A DNA stretch of 64,000 nucleotides from Fibrella aestuarina BUZ 2 (GTDB lineage Bacteria; Bacteroidota; Bacteroidia; Cytophagales; Spirosomataceae), in NCBI RefSeq assembly GCF_000331105.1, contig NC_020054.1:4328257-4392256 (forward strand), in the 5' to 3' direction. Positions 34,984 through 43,866 of this stretch are shown one piece after another (positions within the stretch are counted from its first letter, which is position 1; each line of letters opens with the position of its first letter). A program made the position numbers and the translations under genes. Under the pieces are notes generated by a model. That model was not told the origin of the DNA. It saw nothing but the letters and a program-made list of their open reading frames with translations, and did no database searches.

Positions 34984-35054
34984 CAGCTAATCTTTTCCCA
35001 ACAACCGGGCTTGCTTTGGGCTTTCCGTTGTACACAACCTTTCTGAACAACGGT

Positions 35055-35852
35055 ATGGCATCAACACAGAACGAATTAGGGGGAAAAGTGGCGCTTGTTA
35101 CGGGTGCCGGGTCGGGCATCGGGAAAGCGGCGGCGCTGCTGATGGGCAAGCAGGGTGCTACCGTAATTGCCCTGAGCCGCACCGACAAAGAGATCAACGA
35201 GACGGTGGCGGAGATCGAGCAGCAGGGTGGCAAAGGCCTGGCCCTCACCGCCGATATTGCCAACGCCGACGATATGAAGCGCGTTTGCGACACCATCGAT
35301 CAGCAGTTTGGCCGACTCGACATCGTCTTTGCCAACGCGGGTATCAACGGCGTCTGGGCGCCCATCGACGAACTTCAACCCGAGGAGTGGCAAAAAACCA
35401 TCGATAACAACCTCACCGGCACGTACCTGACCATCCACTTCGCCGTACCGATGCTAAAACGGCAGGGCGGTGCCATTGTGATTACGGCCTCGGTCAACGG
35501 AACGCGCATTTTCAGCAATACCGGCTCAACGGCCTACTCCTGCACCAAAGCGGCTCAGGTAGCGATGGCCCAATTGCTCGCGCTGGAGTTGGCCAAAGAC
35601 AAAATCCGGGTGAATGTGGTTTGCCCCGGTGCCATCGACACCAACATCGACGACAGCGCCCAACAGCGTGATATTGAGCAGATAAAAGAACCCGCCGAGT
35701 TTCCGCAAGGCAGCATCCCGCTCACCGACGGGAAACCGGGAACCAGCGAGGAAGTTGCCGACCTGGTGCTGTTTTTGGTATCGGACCGGGCGCGGCACAT
35801 CACCGGCACGCCCGTCTGGATCGATGGGGCCGAGTCGTTACTGATGGGTTAA
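35055..35852 (+). CDS. short-chain dehydrogenase/reductase (SDR)
   Basis: 265 residues from the ATG at 35055. The cofactor motif TGAGSGIGKAAA, the NAG motif (FANAGINGVW), the catalytic Ser in ITASVNGTRI and the Tyr-Lys pair in STAYSCTKAA mark a classical SDR. The acceptor end of the second strand reads ALSRTDKE; an Arg here suggests NADP rather than NAD. The C-terminal HITGTPVWIDGAESLLMG is usual. Substrate unknown. It is preceded by a long palindrome, so it is probably a separate transcript from the NUDIX gene. Confidence 0.9.
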   Translation: MASTQNELGGKVALVTGAGSGIGKAAALLMGKQGATVIALSRTDKEINETVAEIEQQGGKGLALTADIANADDMKRVCDTIDQQFGRLDIVFANAGINGVWAPIDELQPEEWQKTIDNNLTGTYLTIHFAVPMLKRQGGAIVITASVNGTRIFSNTGSTAYSCTKAAQVAMAQLLALELAKDKIRVNVVCPGAIDTNIDDSAQQRDIEQIKEPAEFPQGSIPLTDGKPGTSEEVADLVLFLVSDRARHITGTPVWIDGAESLLMG

Positions 35853-35959
35853 CATTTGATTAATCGTGGGGCGGTTGGCGCTTATTTCAAAACAGACTTA
35901 CCGCCAATACAGTTAGGTTGTGAGTTCTGTAACATTCACAAACTAACACTCAATTGACG

Positions 35960-36199
35960 ATGAAAAATGCACTGTTTGCTCTGGCCTTAGGTTGTTTTGT
36001 AACCACTGCGTCGTTTGCCCAGGACGACATGAAAGCAAAGGATAAAGACGCCAAAAAAGCCGCGAAAGCCGCCAAGCAAGACGCCCAGCAGATGAAAAAA
36101 GAAGCGAAGCGGAATGGCGATATGGCGACCAAGGACATGGCGAAAGACATGAAAAAAGCGGCCAAAGAAGAGAAAAAGATGCACAAAGACGGCAACTAA
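35960..36199 (+). CDS. small secreted Lys/Ala/Asp-rich protein
   Basis: 79 residues from the ATG at 35960. A signal peptide (MKNALFALALGCFVTTASFAQ) precedes a highly charged mature part built of Lys, Ala, Asp and Met (KDKDAKKAAKAAKQDA, KDMAKDMKKAAKEEKK) that should form a single long helix. Function unknown; similar small Lys/Ala proteins occur in other Bacteroidota. A strong terminator follows 20 bases after the stop, shared with the convergent hydroxylase gene. Confidence 0.75.
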   Translation: MKNALFALALGCFVTTASFAQDDMKAKDKDAKKAAKAAKQDAQQMKKEAKRNGDMATKDMAKDMKKAAKEEKKMHKDGN

Positions 36200-36219
36200 G
36201 CCGTTGGTGCACGAGTCAA

Positions 36220-36262
36220 GAAAAAGCCCTGCTCCGGTCTTGTATCGGGGCAGGGCTTTTTC
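36220..36262. terminator. bidirectional terminator
   Basis: GAAAAAGCCCTGCTCCG at 36220-36236 pairs with 36246-36262 with one mismatch; T-runs lie at the end on both strands. It sits between convergent genes. Confidence 0.85.
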
Positions 36263-36272
36263 GGTTCGAAGG

Positions 36273-37079
36273 CTAGTGCATTACGGCTTCAGATGCCTTC
36301 TGAGCCTGCTTTGGCGTTGTTACGCGCTCCAAAGCCGATGCATAATCAGGACGGGTCGTGCCCATCCATTCGTCCCACCATCGAAAATACAGGCCGTAGT
36401 TCCCGTTGAAGAACTGGTGATGCTGGTTGTGGTTCACGGAGGTGTTCAGCCAGCGTCCCAGCCAGTGGCGATGCCAGCGGGCCGGCATCAGCTCCCAGCC
36501 CAGATGCCCATACACATTGTATACGATCATGAACAGCAAAAACGTCATGACTGTGTACAGATGCAGGGGTAAAACAAAGGTTACCAGGGGAACGATCAGC
36601 GCCTCGACGATGGCTTCGAGCGGATGAAACGCATAGGCAGCCCAAGGCGATGGATTCGTCGATTTGTGGTGTACCAGGTGCATCATCCTGAACAGGCGGG
36701 GGTGATGCATCGCCCGGTGCGTCCAGTAGAAATAGGTATCGTGCAGCAGGATCAGGGCGGCAAACGAAAACAGGCCATACGCTGTGCCGTACGCGTGCCA
36801 GTCGCGATACATGAGCGTGTGCGCACGAATACCCGTCAGGAAGAGCGTCAGCGAAACAAGGGCAAACACGCCCGTTGTCGCGATGGAATAGCCGATCTCG
36901 CGGCGCAAGTCGGTATTTTTGGGGAAGCGGGGCTGAATTTTGCGGGCCGCCAGGCGGTGCCGTCGCCAGCCGTAGTAGAGCGCGTAAAAACTACCCGCGA
37001 CCAGCAGGTACCGCACCAGATGCACTAGCCACATCAGGAGCCAACCCCATCCTGGGTACGTCTTGATCAGGTCAACCAT
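36273..37079 (-). CDS. second sterol desaturase/fatty acid hydroxylase family enzyme
   Basis: 268 residues from the ATG at 37079. Four or more membrane helices and the histidine boxes HDTYFYWTHRAMHH, HLVHHKSTNPSPWAAYAFHP and NHNQHHQFFNGNYG identify a di-iron membrane oxygenase. The NPSPWAAYAFHPLEA segment resembles bacterial enzymes acting on lipids or hopanoid-like substrates, but the substrate is open. It is longer than the copy at 31828-32547 and not closely similar. It is followed upstream by the BNR-repeat gene on the same strand. Confidence 0.85.
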   Translation of the reverse strand: MVDLIKTYPGWGWLLMWLVHLVRYLLVAGSFYALYYGWRRHRLAARKIQPRFPKNTDLRREIGYSIATTGVFALVSLTLFLTGIRAHTLMYRDWHAYGTAYGLFSFAALILLHDTYFYWTHRAMHHPRLFRMMHLVHHKSTNPSPWAAYAFHPLEAIVEALIVPLVTFVLPLHLYTVMTFLLFMIVYNVYGHLGWELMPARWHRHWLGRWLNTSVNHNQHHQFFNGNYGLYFRWWDEWMGTTRPDYASALERVTTPKQAQKASEAVMH

Positions 37080-37178
37080 ACGAGGTTTTGTGGTTAAAGG
37101 GGGAGGCACTAAGTGGTAACAGCCCTCCCCCAATTGATACTACCTCAGCCGCACTCAAACCGTTGCCGGTCTCGCCCT

Positions 37179-40100
37179 TTATTTGCCTTCTTCACCCTCC
37201 TCCTCGCGCCACTGTTCAAACTCGTCGGGCGAGGCGAAGGTAGCCGGGCGGCGCGACCGGCGCTCGGGGGCTTTGATCTCCAGGTCGCGGCTCACCGACT
37301 GTCCGTTCTGCGTCAGCGTCAGCCGATATTTGCCGGGGCGGATATACAGTTTTTTGTCGTCGGCCAGCGTCAGGTCGACGGGCTTCTCGTCTTTCTTCCG
37401 CGCCTCGTTCAGGTACGTCAGGTACGTTGCCCGCTGGGTGGTGTCGACCGCGTAGTCGAAGCGCAGGTAGTTAAGGCCAGCTTCGGTCGTGTCGGTGAGG
37501 GTGCGCATCGTCAGGCCGTTGAGGGTTTTGAGCGTGGCCGTTGTCGGTCCCGCCGACTTGGCCAGATACGGCAGATCGACCGAGTAAGAAGCCGGTGCCT
37601 CGTAGGGGCTGTCTTTCCGGCCCCAGCGGCTGTTGGCGGTAATGGCCTTGAGCGCAAACAGGTGCAGCGGCTTACTCAGCAGCGAATCGGTGAGTTGTTG
37701 CAGGTGCTCCACATTGGCCGTGTACAACGACCGCCCGTGCGTGCCGATCAGCAGTTCGCTGTCGCGGGGGTGCACCACCAGGTCGTGGACGGCGACGGCG
37801 GGCAGGTCTTTGCCCATCGGCATAAACGTTTTGCCCCGATCGAGCGATGCGTAGAGCCCATGATCGGTGCCTACGTAAAGCAGATTCGGATTTTTGGGGT
37901 CTTCGCGCACCACGTTGACCGGCTCGGCGGGCAGTGTCTGATCGATCGCCCGCCAGGTTTGGCCGTAGTCGGTCGAGACGTAGACGTGCGCGTTGAAATG
38001 GTCGTTGCGATACCCGTTCAGCGCCACGTAAACGGTGCCCTCGTCGTGGGCCGAGGCCGCTACCCGGCTGACCCACAGGTCTTGCGGCAGGCCCGCCGTG
38101 ATGTTGGTCCAGGTGTTGCCGCCATCTTTCGAGACATGGACCAGCCCGTCGTCGGAGCCCGTGTAGAGCAGGCCAAAGCGCAGCGGTGATTCGTCGATGG
38201 TGGCCAGCGTTCCAAACGCCACGTCGCCTTCGCGGGGGCCTTTCGTCAGGTCGCCCGACATCGTTTTGAAGTCATCGCCCCGGTTCAGGCTGCGGTGAAA
38301 GCGGTTCGAGCCAAAGTAAATAACGTCCTGATTATGACGCGAGATCAGGATCGGAGCCTGCCAGTTCCAGCGCAGGCGGGCCTCCCCTACCTGCGTGGGC
38401 ACTGAGAGCCGCTTCATCTCGCCGGTCGCTTTGTTGATGCGGAAGTAATTGCCGAACTGAAACCCCGTGTAGACCGTGTTGTTGTCGCGCCAGTCGACCT
38501 GCACCTGCATGCCGTCGCCGCCCACCAGGTTTTTGTACGGGTAGCGGCCACTCCCAAACCAGTCGTAATCGGCCCGGTAGGTGCTGGGGCCGGTCCAGAC
38601 GCCGTTGTCCTGCAAGCCGCCGTAGACATTGTAGGGTTTGGCCATATCGACCGCCACGGCGTAGAACTGCCCCACCGCCGAGGTGTTGGCTTTGAACCAG
38701 GTCTTACCACTGTCGTAGGTGATGTTGATGCCGCCGTCGTTGCCCAGAATCTGGTGTTTGTTGTTGGCGGGGTTGATCCAGAGCGCGTGGTGGTCGGAAT
38801 GGACGTTGTCCAGATCCATCGAGTGGTACGTTTGGCCCCCGTCGTCGGAGCCAACCACCGGCACGCCCGCAATCACCACCTTGTTGGCGTCGTTGGGCGC
38901 CACCCAGATATTGCCGAAATAATAGCCGTAGGTGTTGAACAGGCCATCGAGGTAGTCGCGGTTGACCTTGCGCCAGCGTTGCCCCCCGTCGTCGGAGCGG
39001 TAGACCTCGGCCCCAATCACTTCGGCGTTGATCAGCCGCGAATTGGCGTCGTCGGTGTATTCCAGGATAGCGATGGGCTTGATTTTATCCGTCCTGACCA
39101 ACTCTTTCAGCGTGGCGGGGGTGTAGCGTTCGGGGAAATTCTGTTCCTCCAGGTAGTCGGCAATGAACGAGTCTTCGGCTTTCAGGAAGTCGTCTTTCGA
39201 GATCACCCGCAGCCGGTCTTTGGTGATCTTCCGGGCGTCGACCACGGCCTTGCTGTCGTCTTTCTTTTCAGGACGAGCCGCCTGGTTATCCAGGATCAGG
39301 TAGAGCGTCTGGGTATTGCCGGGAAAGACCGTCAGGCCGATTCGGCCCGTTTTGTCGTCTTTCGGCAAGCCACTCTGCCCGCCCGAGAGCAGCGCCCAGG
39401 TGTCGCCGCCATCGGTGCTTTTGTACAGGCCCGACGTTTGGCCGCTTTCCACAAAATTCCACGCCTTCCGCTCTTTGTGCCACATGGCCGCGTAGACAAC
39501 CTGCGGATTCGTCGGGTCAACGTCGACGTCGATGGCCCCGGTTTTGGTATCCGTGTAGAGCGTCTTTTTCCAGGTACGTCCGCCGTCGGTGGTTTTGTAG
39601 AGGCCGCGTTCGGGGTTGTCGGTGTAGAGGTGGCCCACCGCTGCTACCCAGGCCACGTTGGGGTTGCTGGGATGCAGGGCGATTTTCCCGATGTGGTGGG
39701 TTTCTTCCAGGCCCGGCAGGTGCTGCCAGGTACGTCCGCCGTCGGTGCTTTTGTAACAGCCTACGCCCGAATAACTCGACCGGCTGGCGTTGGCCTCGCC
39801 CGTCCCGAGCCAGATCGTGTGTCCATCGGTGTTCGGGCCTTTCCAGTCCACGGCCACCGCCCCGAGCGACATCACGGCCTCGTTCTGGAACATCGGCGTG
39901 AACGAAATGCCGTTGTTGTCAGTGCGCCACAGCCCACCGCTGGCATAGGCCACGTAAAACTGATTGGGATTCTGCGGGTTGATGGCCAGATCGACCACCC
40001 GGCCACTCATAACCGTTGGCCCGATGGATTTGACCGGCAGGTTTTGTAACAGGGACGCCTGTGCGCTCTTGACCCGTTGGGCAGCCCCCAGCAGGCGGTC

Positions 40101-40220
40101 GGAAGCAGAGGTAGCCCCGATGCCGACAGGTACGTTGGCGGGGGTTTTGCGCGCTTTTTTCTGGGCGTAACTGCCCGTTGTCAGCGCCAGCAGGCTAGCC
40201 GTTAGTATTAGTTTATTCAT
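37179..40220 (-). CDS. large secreted BNR/sortilin-type beta-propeller protein
   Basis: 1013 residues with a signal peptide (MNKLILTASLLALTTGSYAQ). Many Asp-box (BNR) repeats are visible, for example STDGGRTWQHL, TTDGGRTWKKT, STDGGDTWALL, SKDGGNTWTNI and STDYGQTWRAI. Together they form a large beta-propeller like those of sortilin/VPS10 and BNR glycosidase-annotated proteins. The C-terminal about 150 residues are a beta domain with GKYRLTLTQNGQSVSRDLEI. Catalytic residues of a sialidase are not evident, so binding or a peptidase-partner role is as likely as hydrolysis. No type IX sorting domain is obvious at the C-terminus. Confidence 0.85.
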   Translation of the reverse strand: MNKLILTASLLALTTGSYAQKKARKTPANVPVGIGATSASDRLLGAAQRVKSAQASLLQNLPVKSIGPTVMSGRVVDLAINPQNPNQFYVAYASGGLWRTDNNGISFTPMFQNEAVMSLGAVAVDWKGPNTDGHTIWLGTGEANASRSSYSGVGCYKSTDGGRTWQHLPGLEETHHIGKIALHPSNPNVAWVAAVGHLYTDNPERGLYKTTDGGRTWKKTLYTDTKTGAIDVDVDPTNPQVVYAAMWHKERKAWNFVESGQTSGLYKSTDGGDTWALLSGGQSGLPKDDKTGRIGLTVFPGNTQTLYLILDNQAARPEKKDDSKAVVDARKITKDRLRVISKDDFLKAEDSFIADYLEEQNFPERYTPATLKELVRTDKIKPIAILEYTDDANSRLINAEVIGAEVYRSDDGGQRWRKVNRDYLDGLFNTYGYYFGNIWVAPNDANKVVIAGVPVVGSDDGGQTYHSMDLDNVHSDHHALWINPANNKHQILGNDGGINITYDSGKTWFKANTSAVGQFYAVAVDMAKPYNVYGGLQDNGVWTGPSTYRADYDWFGSGRYPYKNLVGGDGMQVQVDWRDNNTVYTGFQFGNYFRINKATGEMKRLSVPTQVGEARLRWNWQAPILISRHNQDVIYFGSNRFHRSLNRGDDFKTMSGDLTKGPREGDVAFGTLATIDESPLRFGLLYTGSDDGLVHVSKDGGNTWTNITAGLPQDLWVSRVAASAHDEGTVYVALNGYRNDHFNAHVYVSTDYGQTWRAIDQTLPAEPVNVVREDPKNPNLLYVGTDHGLYASLDRGKTFMPMGKDLPAVAVHDLVVHPRDSELLIGTHGRSLYTANVEHLQQLTDSLLSKPLHLFALKAITANSRWGRKDSPYEAPASYSVDLPYLAKSAGPTTATLKTLNGLTMRTLTDTTEAGLNYLRFDYAVDTTQRATYLTYLNEARKKDEKPVDLTLADDKKLYIRPGKYRLTLTQNGQSVSRDLEIKAPERRSRRPATFASPDEFEQWREEEGEEGK

Positions 40221-40315
40221 GAATCAGTGGCGAATCGGAGTTGTTACCGTAAAGATAGGTGCCGCTAATTTTCCGCCATCCGCCTTTGCCCGAAAAGCCC
40301 CGAAACACAGCCCAG

Positions 40316-41815
40316 CTACAGGACATCCCACCACTCTTTGACCGGCCTGGCAACAGGAGCTGAGTTGGTCGCCGTTGAGGAAACAGTCGCCGGTACGGGT
40401 TCGACGGGCTGCGCCAACGCAGCGTCAGGTCGGCTCTGGATGAGCGCCCGAATACTGGCCACAAGCGACCGGCCTAATTCGGGTTTTACCATCTGCACAA
40501 AGTGCGCGTAGCCCAGTACGACTTGCTGAATGTCAGCTTCGGGAGCGGGGTTTCCCCAGGTTTTACCTTCCCAACCCGTTTGCCCGATCTGGTGCAGCAA
40601 TGCCCGAAACCGCCGTAGCGTGGCCCGGTCGATGCTCGCTTTCTGGTTGACTACGATGCCCGTCACGCGCTGCTGCTGCCCTTTTCGCCTCACCGAAATC
40701 TTGTCGGGGTGGACCACGAAGCCCTCACCCTGCACAATCTGTTCCACTGCCCAGATGAGTTGATTGGCCTTCCCGGCTCCACTGCCCGACGCCGAGAAGG
40801 TGAGGTCGTCGGCATAGCGGGTGTAGACATAGCCAAACGCCTGGGCCAAGCCGTTCAGGCGGCGGTCGAGGCGGTAGGCGAGCAAGTTGGTCAGCGCGGG
40901 GCTGGTGGGCGCGCCCTGAGGCAGGTACCGGGAGCCGTTGCCTACGTAATACGTTTTACCATCCACCTGCAACGCCTGCGTGTCGGGTTCGGTACAAAGC
41001 AGGGCCAATACCGTAGCCAGGGCTTCGCTATACCCGAGTTTAGCCAGCAACCCTTTCACCCGGCCGTAACTGACGGTGGGGAAGAAGTTTTTCAGGTCGA
41101 TGTTAATTACCACGTCTTTGCCCACATGGGGCTGTGCATTGGTCAGAATCGAGCGTTCGGCCCGGAAGCCGTGGGCCTGTTCGGTGGGTTGTACCTTGCT
41201 CAGAATGTTTTCCAACACCCATAATTGCGCTTTCTTGAGCCGGGGCATCGGCGCCGAAATCAACCGTTTACCGCCCGATTTTTTGATCAGGTGAAACCGC
41301 TTGTAATGCGATACCGTCGAGACGGCGCGGTTATAGGCCAGAAAACGCAACTCACTCAACGACAACCCCATAGCGCGGGCTAGCGCGAGTGGACTCTCAA
41401 ACTGAGGCAGGCCAACCTGCCGAAGTCGATCGGGATCGGCGGTGTGGTTGGCCAACGCAGCCGGGGTGCCTTCACCAAGGTAGGGCACATCCGTAGCCAG
41501 CGTAGCCTGCCAGGCGTCGGCGCGGGCCTTTCGGGCGGCTTCGCGGCGTTGTTTGGTCTCGATGCGGCGCTGCTTGGCCGCTGCCATCCGGGCCTGGCGC
41601 ATCTCCTTCAGCATGGCGTCGCGGCTTTGAAACCGCCGCTGCCGGTCGAGCAGTTGGCTCAGCTCTTTCTGCAGCGCGGCATCCTGCGCCACCAGTTCAG
41701 CGGGAATGGGTTCGCCGTGCTGCGTCCAGAAGCCCAGACGAGTCATTTCGGCGATGATAAACTGTTGTTTGGAGCCAAGCTCCTCGATGCGTTTTTGGAT
41801 TTCCTGGCGGGTCAT
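40316..41815 (-). CDS. retron reverse transcriptase
   Basis: 499 residues. Residues 1 to about 110 are a highly charged coiled-coil extension. Then comes a retron-type RT: YKRFHLIKKSGGKRLISAP (about 171-189), catalytic Asp in INIDLKNFFPTV (240), LPQGAPTSPALTN (298-310), the YADD box (334-337) and the retron signature VTG (RVTGIVVN, 384-386). The C-terminal about 40 residues are Pro/Ala/Val-rich and probably disordered. It starts 61 bases after the a2 repeat of a well-formed msr-msd RNA on the same strand, so it should reverse-transcribe that RNA into msDNA. The upstream WH-SWIM and WGR-repeat genes complete the operon. Confidence 0.95.
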   Translation of the reverse strand: MTRQEIQKRIEELGSKQQFIIAEMTRLGFWTQHGEPIPAELVAQDAALQKELSQLLDRQRRFQSRDAMLKEMRQARMAAAKQRRIETKQRREAARKARADAWQATLATDVPYLGEGTPAALANHTADPDRLRQVGLPQFESPLALARAMGLSLSELRFLAYNRAVSTVSHYKRFHLIKKSGGKRLISAPMPRLKKAQLWVLENILSKVQPTEQAHGFRAERSILTNAQPHVGKDVVINIDLKNFFPTVSYGRVKGLLAKLGYSEALATVLALLCTEPDTQALQVDGKTYYVGNGSRYLPQGAPTSPALTNLLAYRLDRRLNGLAQAFGYVYTRYADDLTFSASGSGAGKANQLIWAVEQIVQGEGFVVHPDKISVRRKGQQQRVTGIVVNQKASIDRATLRRFRALLHQIGQTGWEGKTWGNPAPEADIQQVVLGYAHFVQMVKPELGRSLVASIRALIQSRPDAALAQPVEPVPATVSSTATNSAPVARPVKEWWDVL

Positions 41816-41876
41816 TCGGGGCGATGAGCAAAGCCGGGAAGCAGCTGAGGGCGGGAGTGGCCGGTGGCCAGATCCA

Positions 41877-42159
41877 GCAAAATCAGTAGCGGGCGAATGG
41901 GCGGCAGCCGGGCCAGCCTTCGAACAAACTGAGAACTATGTCAATCAACTCCAGGGGAGAGGGTACTAGTACGACCCTCAACTCCACAGGAGTCGCACTG
42001 TGAGGGTCGTACTAGTACCCTCTCCCCACAGTAACGATTGACGTAGTGATGCGTGTGTAGTCTTGATACCGGAATGACGAACCATCATTCGTTTCCCTGA
42101 GGGAAAGGCAAGGTTTTGACGCCCGCCGCACGGCCCACACGCCCGCTTACTGATTCTGC
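41877..42159 (-). ncRNA. retron msr-msd RNA
   Basis: On the minus strand this 283-base stretch has the retron RNA layout. Repeat a1 at 42140-42159 (GCAGAATCAGTAAGCGGGCG) pairs with a2 at 41877-41895 (CGCCCGCTACTGATTTTGC) over 18-19 bases, with one bulge and one mismatch. After a1 come two short msr hairpins (42092-42106, stem TTTCCC/GGGAAA; 42072-42090, stem GAATGA/TCATTC). The msd follows: a base stem GTCAATC/GATTGAC (42036-42042 with 41940-41946) and a perfect 27-bp stem (42001-42027 with 41954-41980) capped by a small ACTCC/GGAGT hairpin. The element lies between the WH-SWIM gene and the RT gene, as expected. The branching guanosine cannot be placed from sequence alone. Confidence 0.85.
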
Positions 42160-42213
42160 AAAGTACGCCCCAGCCAGCAGCCGGGCAACTATAAATGAGT
42201 TAATGTGACATTT

Positions 42214-43851
42214 TTATCCGCTGTGTTTCATCCGAAGGGCCAGCATATGATCGCAGGGGCCCGTCATGAGCTTGTGTTGGGCGTAATAGGCGCAGTCACA
42301 GGTAGCCTTACTCAGGCGTTCATCCCGGTCGATCAGCAAATCAGGATGATAATCGCGCCCATCGGCCGACCGGACCCGGCCCGTCAGGCGGGTACCTTCG
42401 GGGGTTGGCTGCGCGTAGACCTGCACGCCGCCACTGGCCACATACCGGCGAGCGGCTTCTTCCCGCGGATTGGCAAACCGTAATTGCTCCATCGGCAGGG
42501 GCTCCTGTGTCAGTTCGCGCACGCGGTACACCCCCAGATTCAGGTCGTAGATAGCGCGGCCCGCCTGCGTGTATGTACCCAGCGCGGCCAGTACGGTTTT
42601 GCTGTCGAGGCCGGTTTTCTGCACCAGTTCGTCGGGGCGGGCAAACCAGGTTTGTTTCAACGTTTCAAAGACCTGTCGGGCCGTGCTGGGGAGCACGTCG
42701 CCGCGCGGAGCCATCAGATCGAAGTTACCAAGCCGCGACCAATCGTTGGCCGACCAGCCCGACAGCCCCAGCGTGAAGGTCATTTCACCCAGATCGGCCA
42801 GCCAGAACGAGGGCAGACCCGAGCCCAGCAGGCTCACCGTGAAGCCTTTAGCCACGGGCACCAGCCGTTCCAGCGTCAGTAGCCGCCGCCGCCCCCAGAT
42901 CCGTATTTCCTGCTCGGCGAGGCCTTCGTAGCGCGACCGGGCGCAGACTAGCTCTTTGCCCCACGGATCGAACACCAGCCGCACCGGTTCGCCGGGCGTC
43001 AGCCGAAAACGGATGGAGCGGGGGCCGGTTTTTTCCTTGAACCGCCGCAGCATCAGGCAGATATCGTGCACATCCATCGGGTGTAGGTGCAGCGTGGTGG
43101 CGGGCAGGGTCATGGCCGACGAGACCTGTAAAAAACCACGTACCCAGCTATCGGGCAGGTCAATTTTGACTTCCTTATACTCCGCTTCGCCCGTGGTCTG
43201 CACCGAAAACCCGCTGGGGTCGATGCTGAAGTCGGTTTCTTTGTAGTCGCGGATCTTCTGAAACTCGTTGTACAGATCGGCCGAGTAGTCGACGTTGGTG
43301 GTACCGCACGCAAACTCGTTGATTTCCCGAAAGACGTTGTAACTGGCCGACAGCTTGCCATACGACGACTCATCCTGCGAGAAACACTCGAAAAAGACTT
43401 CATCGGGGTGCACCGTGATTACCGGATCGAGCACGAACCAGGCATCCTTATCACGCTCCCAGAGGTAGTTGAAATAGCGTTGGCGGGCTTCGTAGTACGG
43501 GCCGGTGTACTTACCCATTTCTTTCTGCACCGCCTGAAGCTTCCCCTGCACCACCCGGATTTGTTCCGATACGTCGCTGACGTTCTGGGCCAGCATGTAA
43601 TCGGCCAGCCAGCTTTCTTCCTGTTGCTTGGCCCACGTCAGATAAGCCGTTTTGTCGCGAGGGACAAAGCGCATATCCGACACGACCACATCGTGCAGGG
43701 CCGAGATGGCTTCCCGGAACGCTAGTTTCCGATGCAGTTTTCCCACAAAAAACGTGGGCGTTCGGTTGGTATCGGGGGCAAACGACATGCCCACCGATGA
43801 GGCATTGCTCACCACCGAGGTACTTCCGCCGAATTTATAGTTGAAGAGCAT
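42214..43851 (-). CDS. winged-helix/SWIM zinc-finger protein of the retron operon
   Basis: 545 residues, no signal or membrane segments. The C-terminal end carries a SWIM zinc-finger signature, CDC then GPCDHMLALRM (Cys-x-Cys...Cys-x-His, about 515-535). Before it, about residues 395-460 look like a winged helix (STARQVFETLKQTWFARPDELVQKTGLDSKTVLAAL...). The N-terminal about 380 residues are mixed and unfamiliar. SWIM domains bind DNA or protein. It lies 15 bases after the WGR-repeat gene and 55 bases before the retron RNA, so all belong to one operon. I recall WH-SWIM proteins as accessory components of type XIII retrons. Confidence 0.85.
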   Translation of the reverse strand: MLFNYKFGGSTSVVSNASSVGMSFAPDTNRTPTFFVGKLHRKLAFREAISALHDVVVSDMRFVPRDKTAYLTWAKQQEESWLADYMLAQNVSDVSEQIRVVQGKLQAVQKEMGKYTGPYYEARQRYFNYLWERDKDAWFVLDPVITVHPDEVFFECFSQDESSYGKLSASYNVFREINEFACGTTNVDYSADLYNEFQKIRDYKETDFSIDPSGFSVQTTGEAEYKEVKIDLPDSWVRGFLQVSSAMTLPATTLHLHPMDVHDICLMLRRFKEKTGPRSIRFRLTPGEPVRLVFDPWGKELVCARSRYEGLAEQEIRIWGRRRLLTLERLVPVAKGFTVSLLGSGLPSFWLADLGEMTFTLGLSGWSANDWSRLGNFDLMAPRGDVLPSTARQVFETLKQTWFARPDELVQKTGLDSKTVLAALGTYTQAGRAIYDLNLGVYRVRELTQEPLPMEQLRFANPREEAARRYVASGGVQVYAQPTPEGTRLTGRVRSADGRDYHPDLLIDRDERLSKATCDCAYYAQHKLMTGPCDHMLALRMKHSG

Positions 43852-43866
43852 GCTTGCGGTTGGTCT

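Noticed and set aside
41940..42042. Reading the long stem as an ordinary terminator of the WH-SWIM gene
   Set aside because: No T-run follows, and it is enclosed by pairing a1/a2 repeats directly before a retron RT, which a retron RNA explains better.
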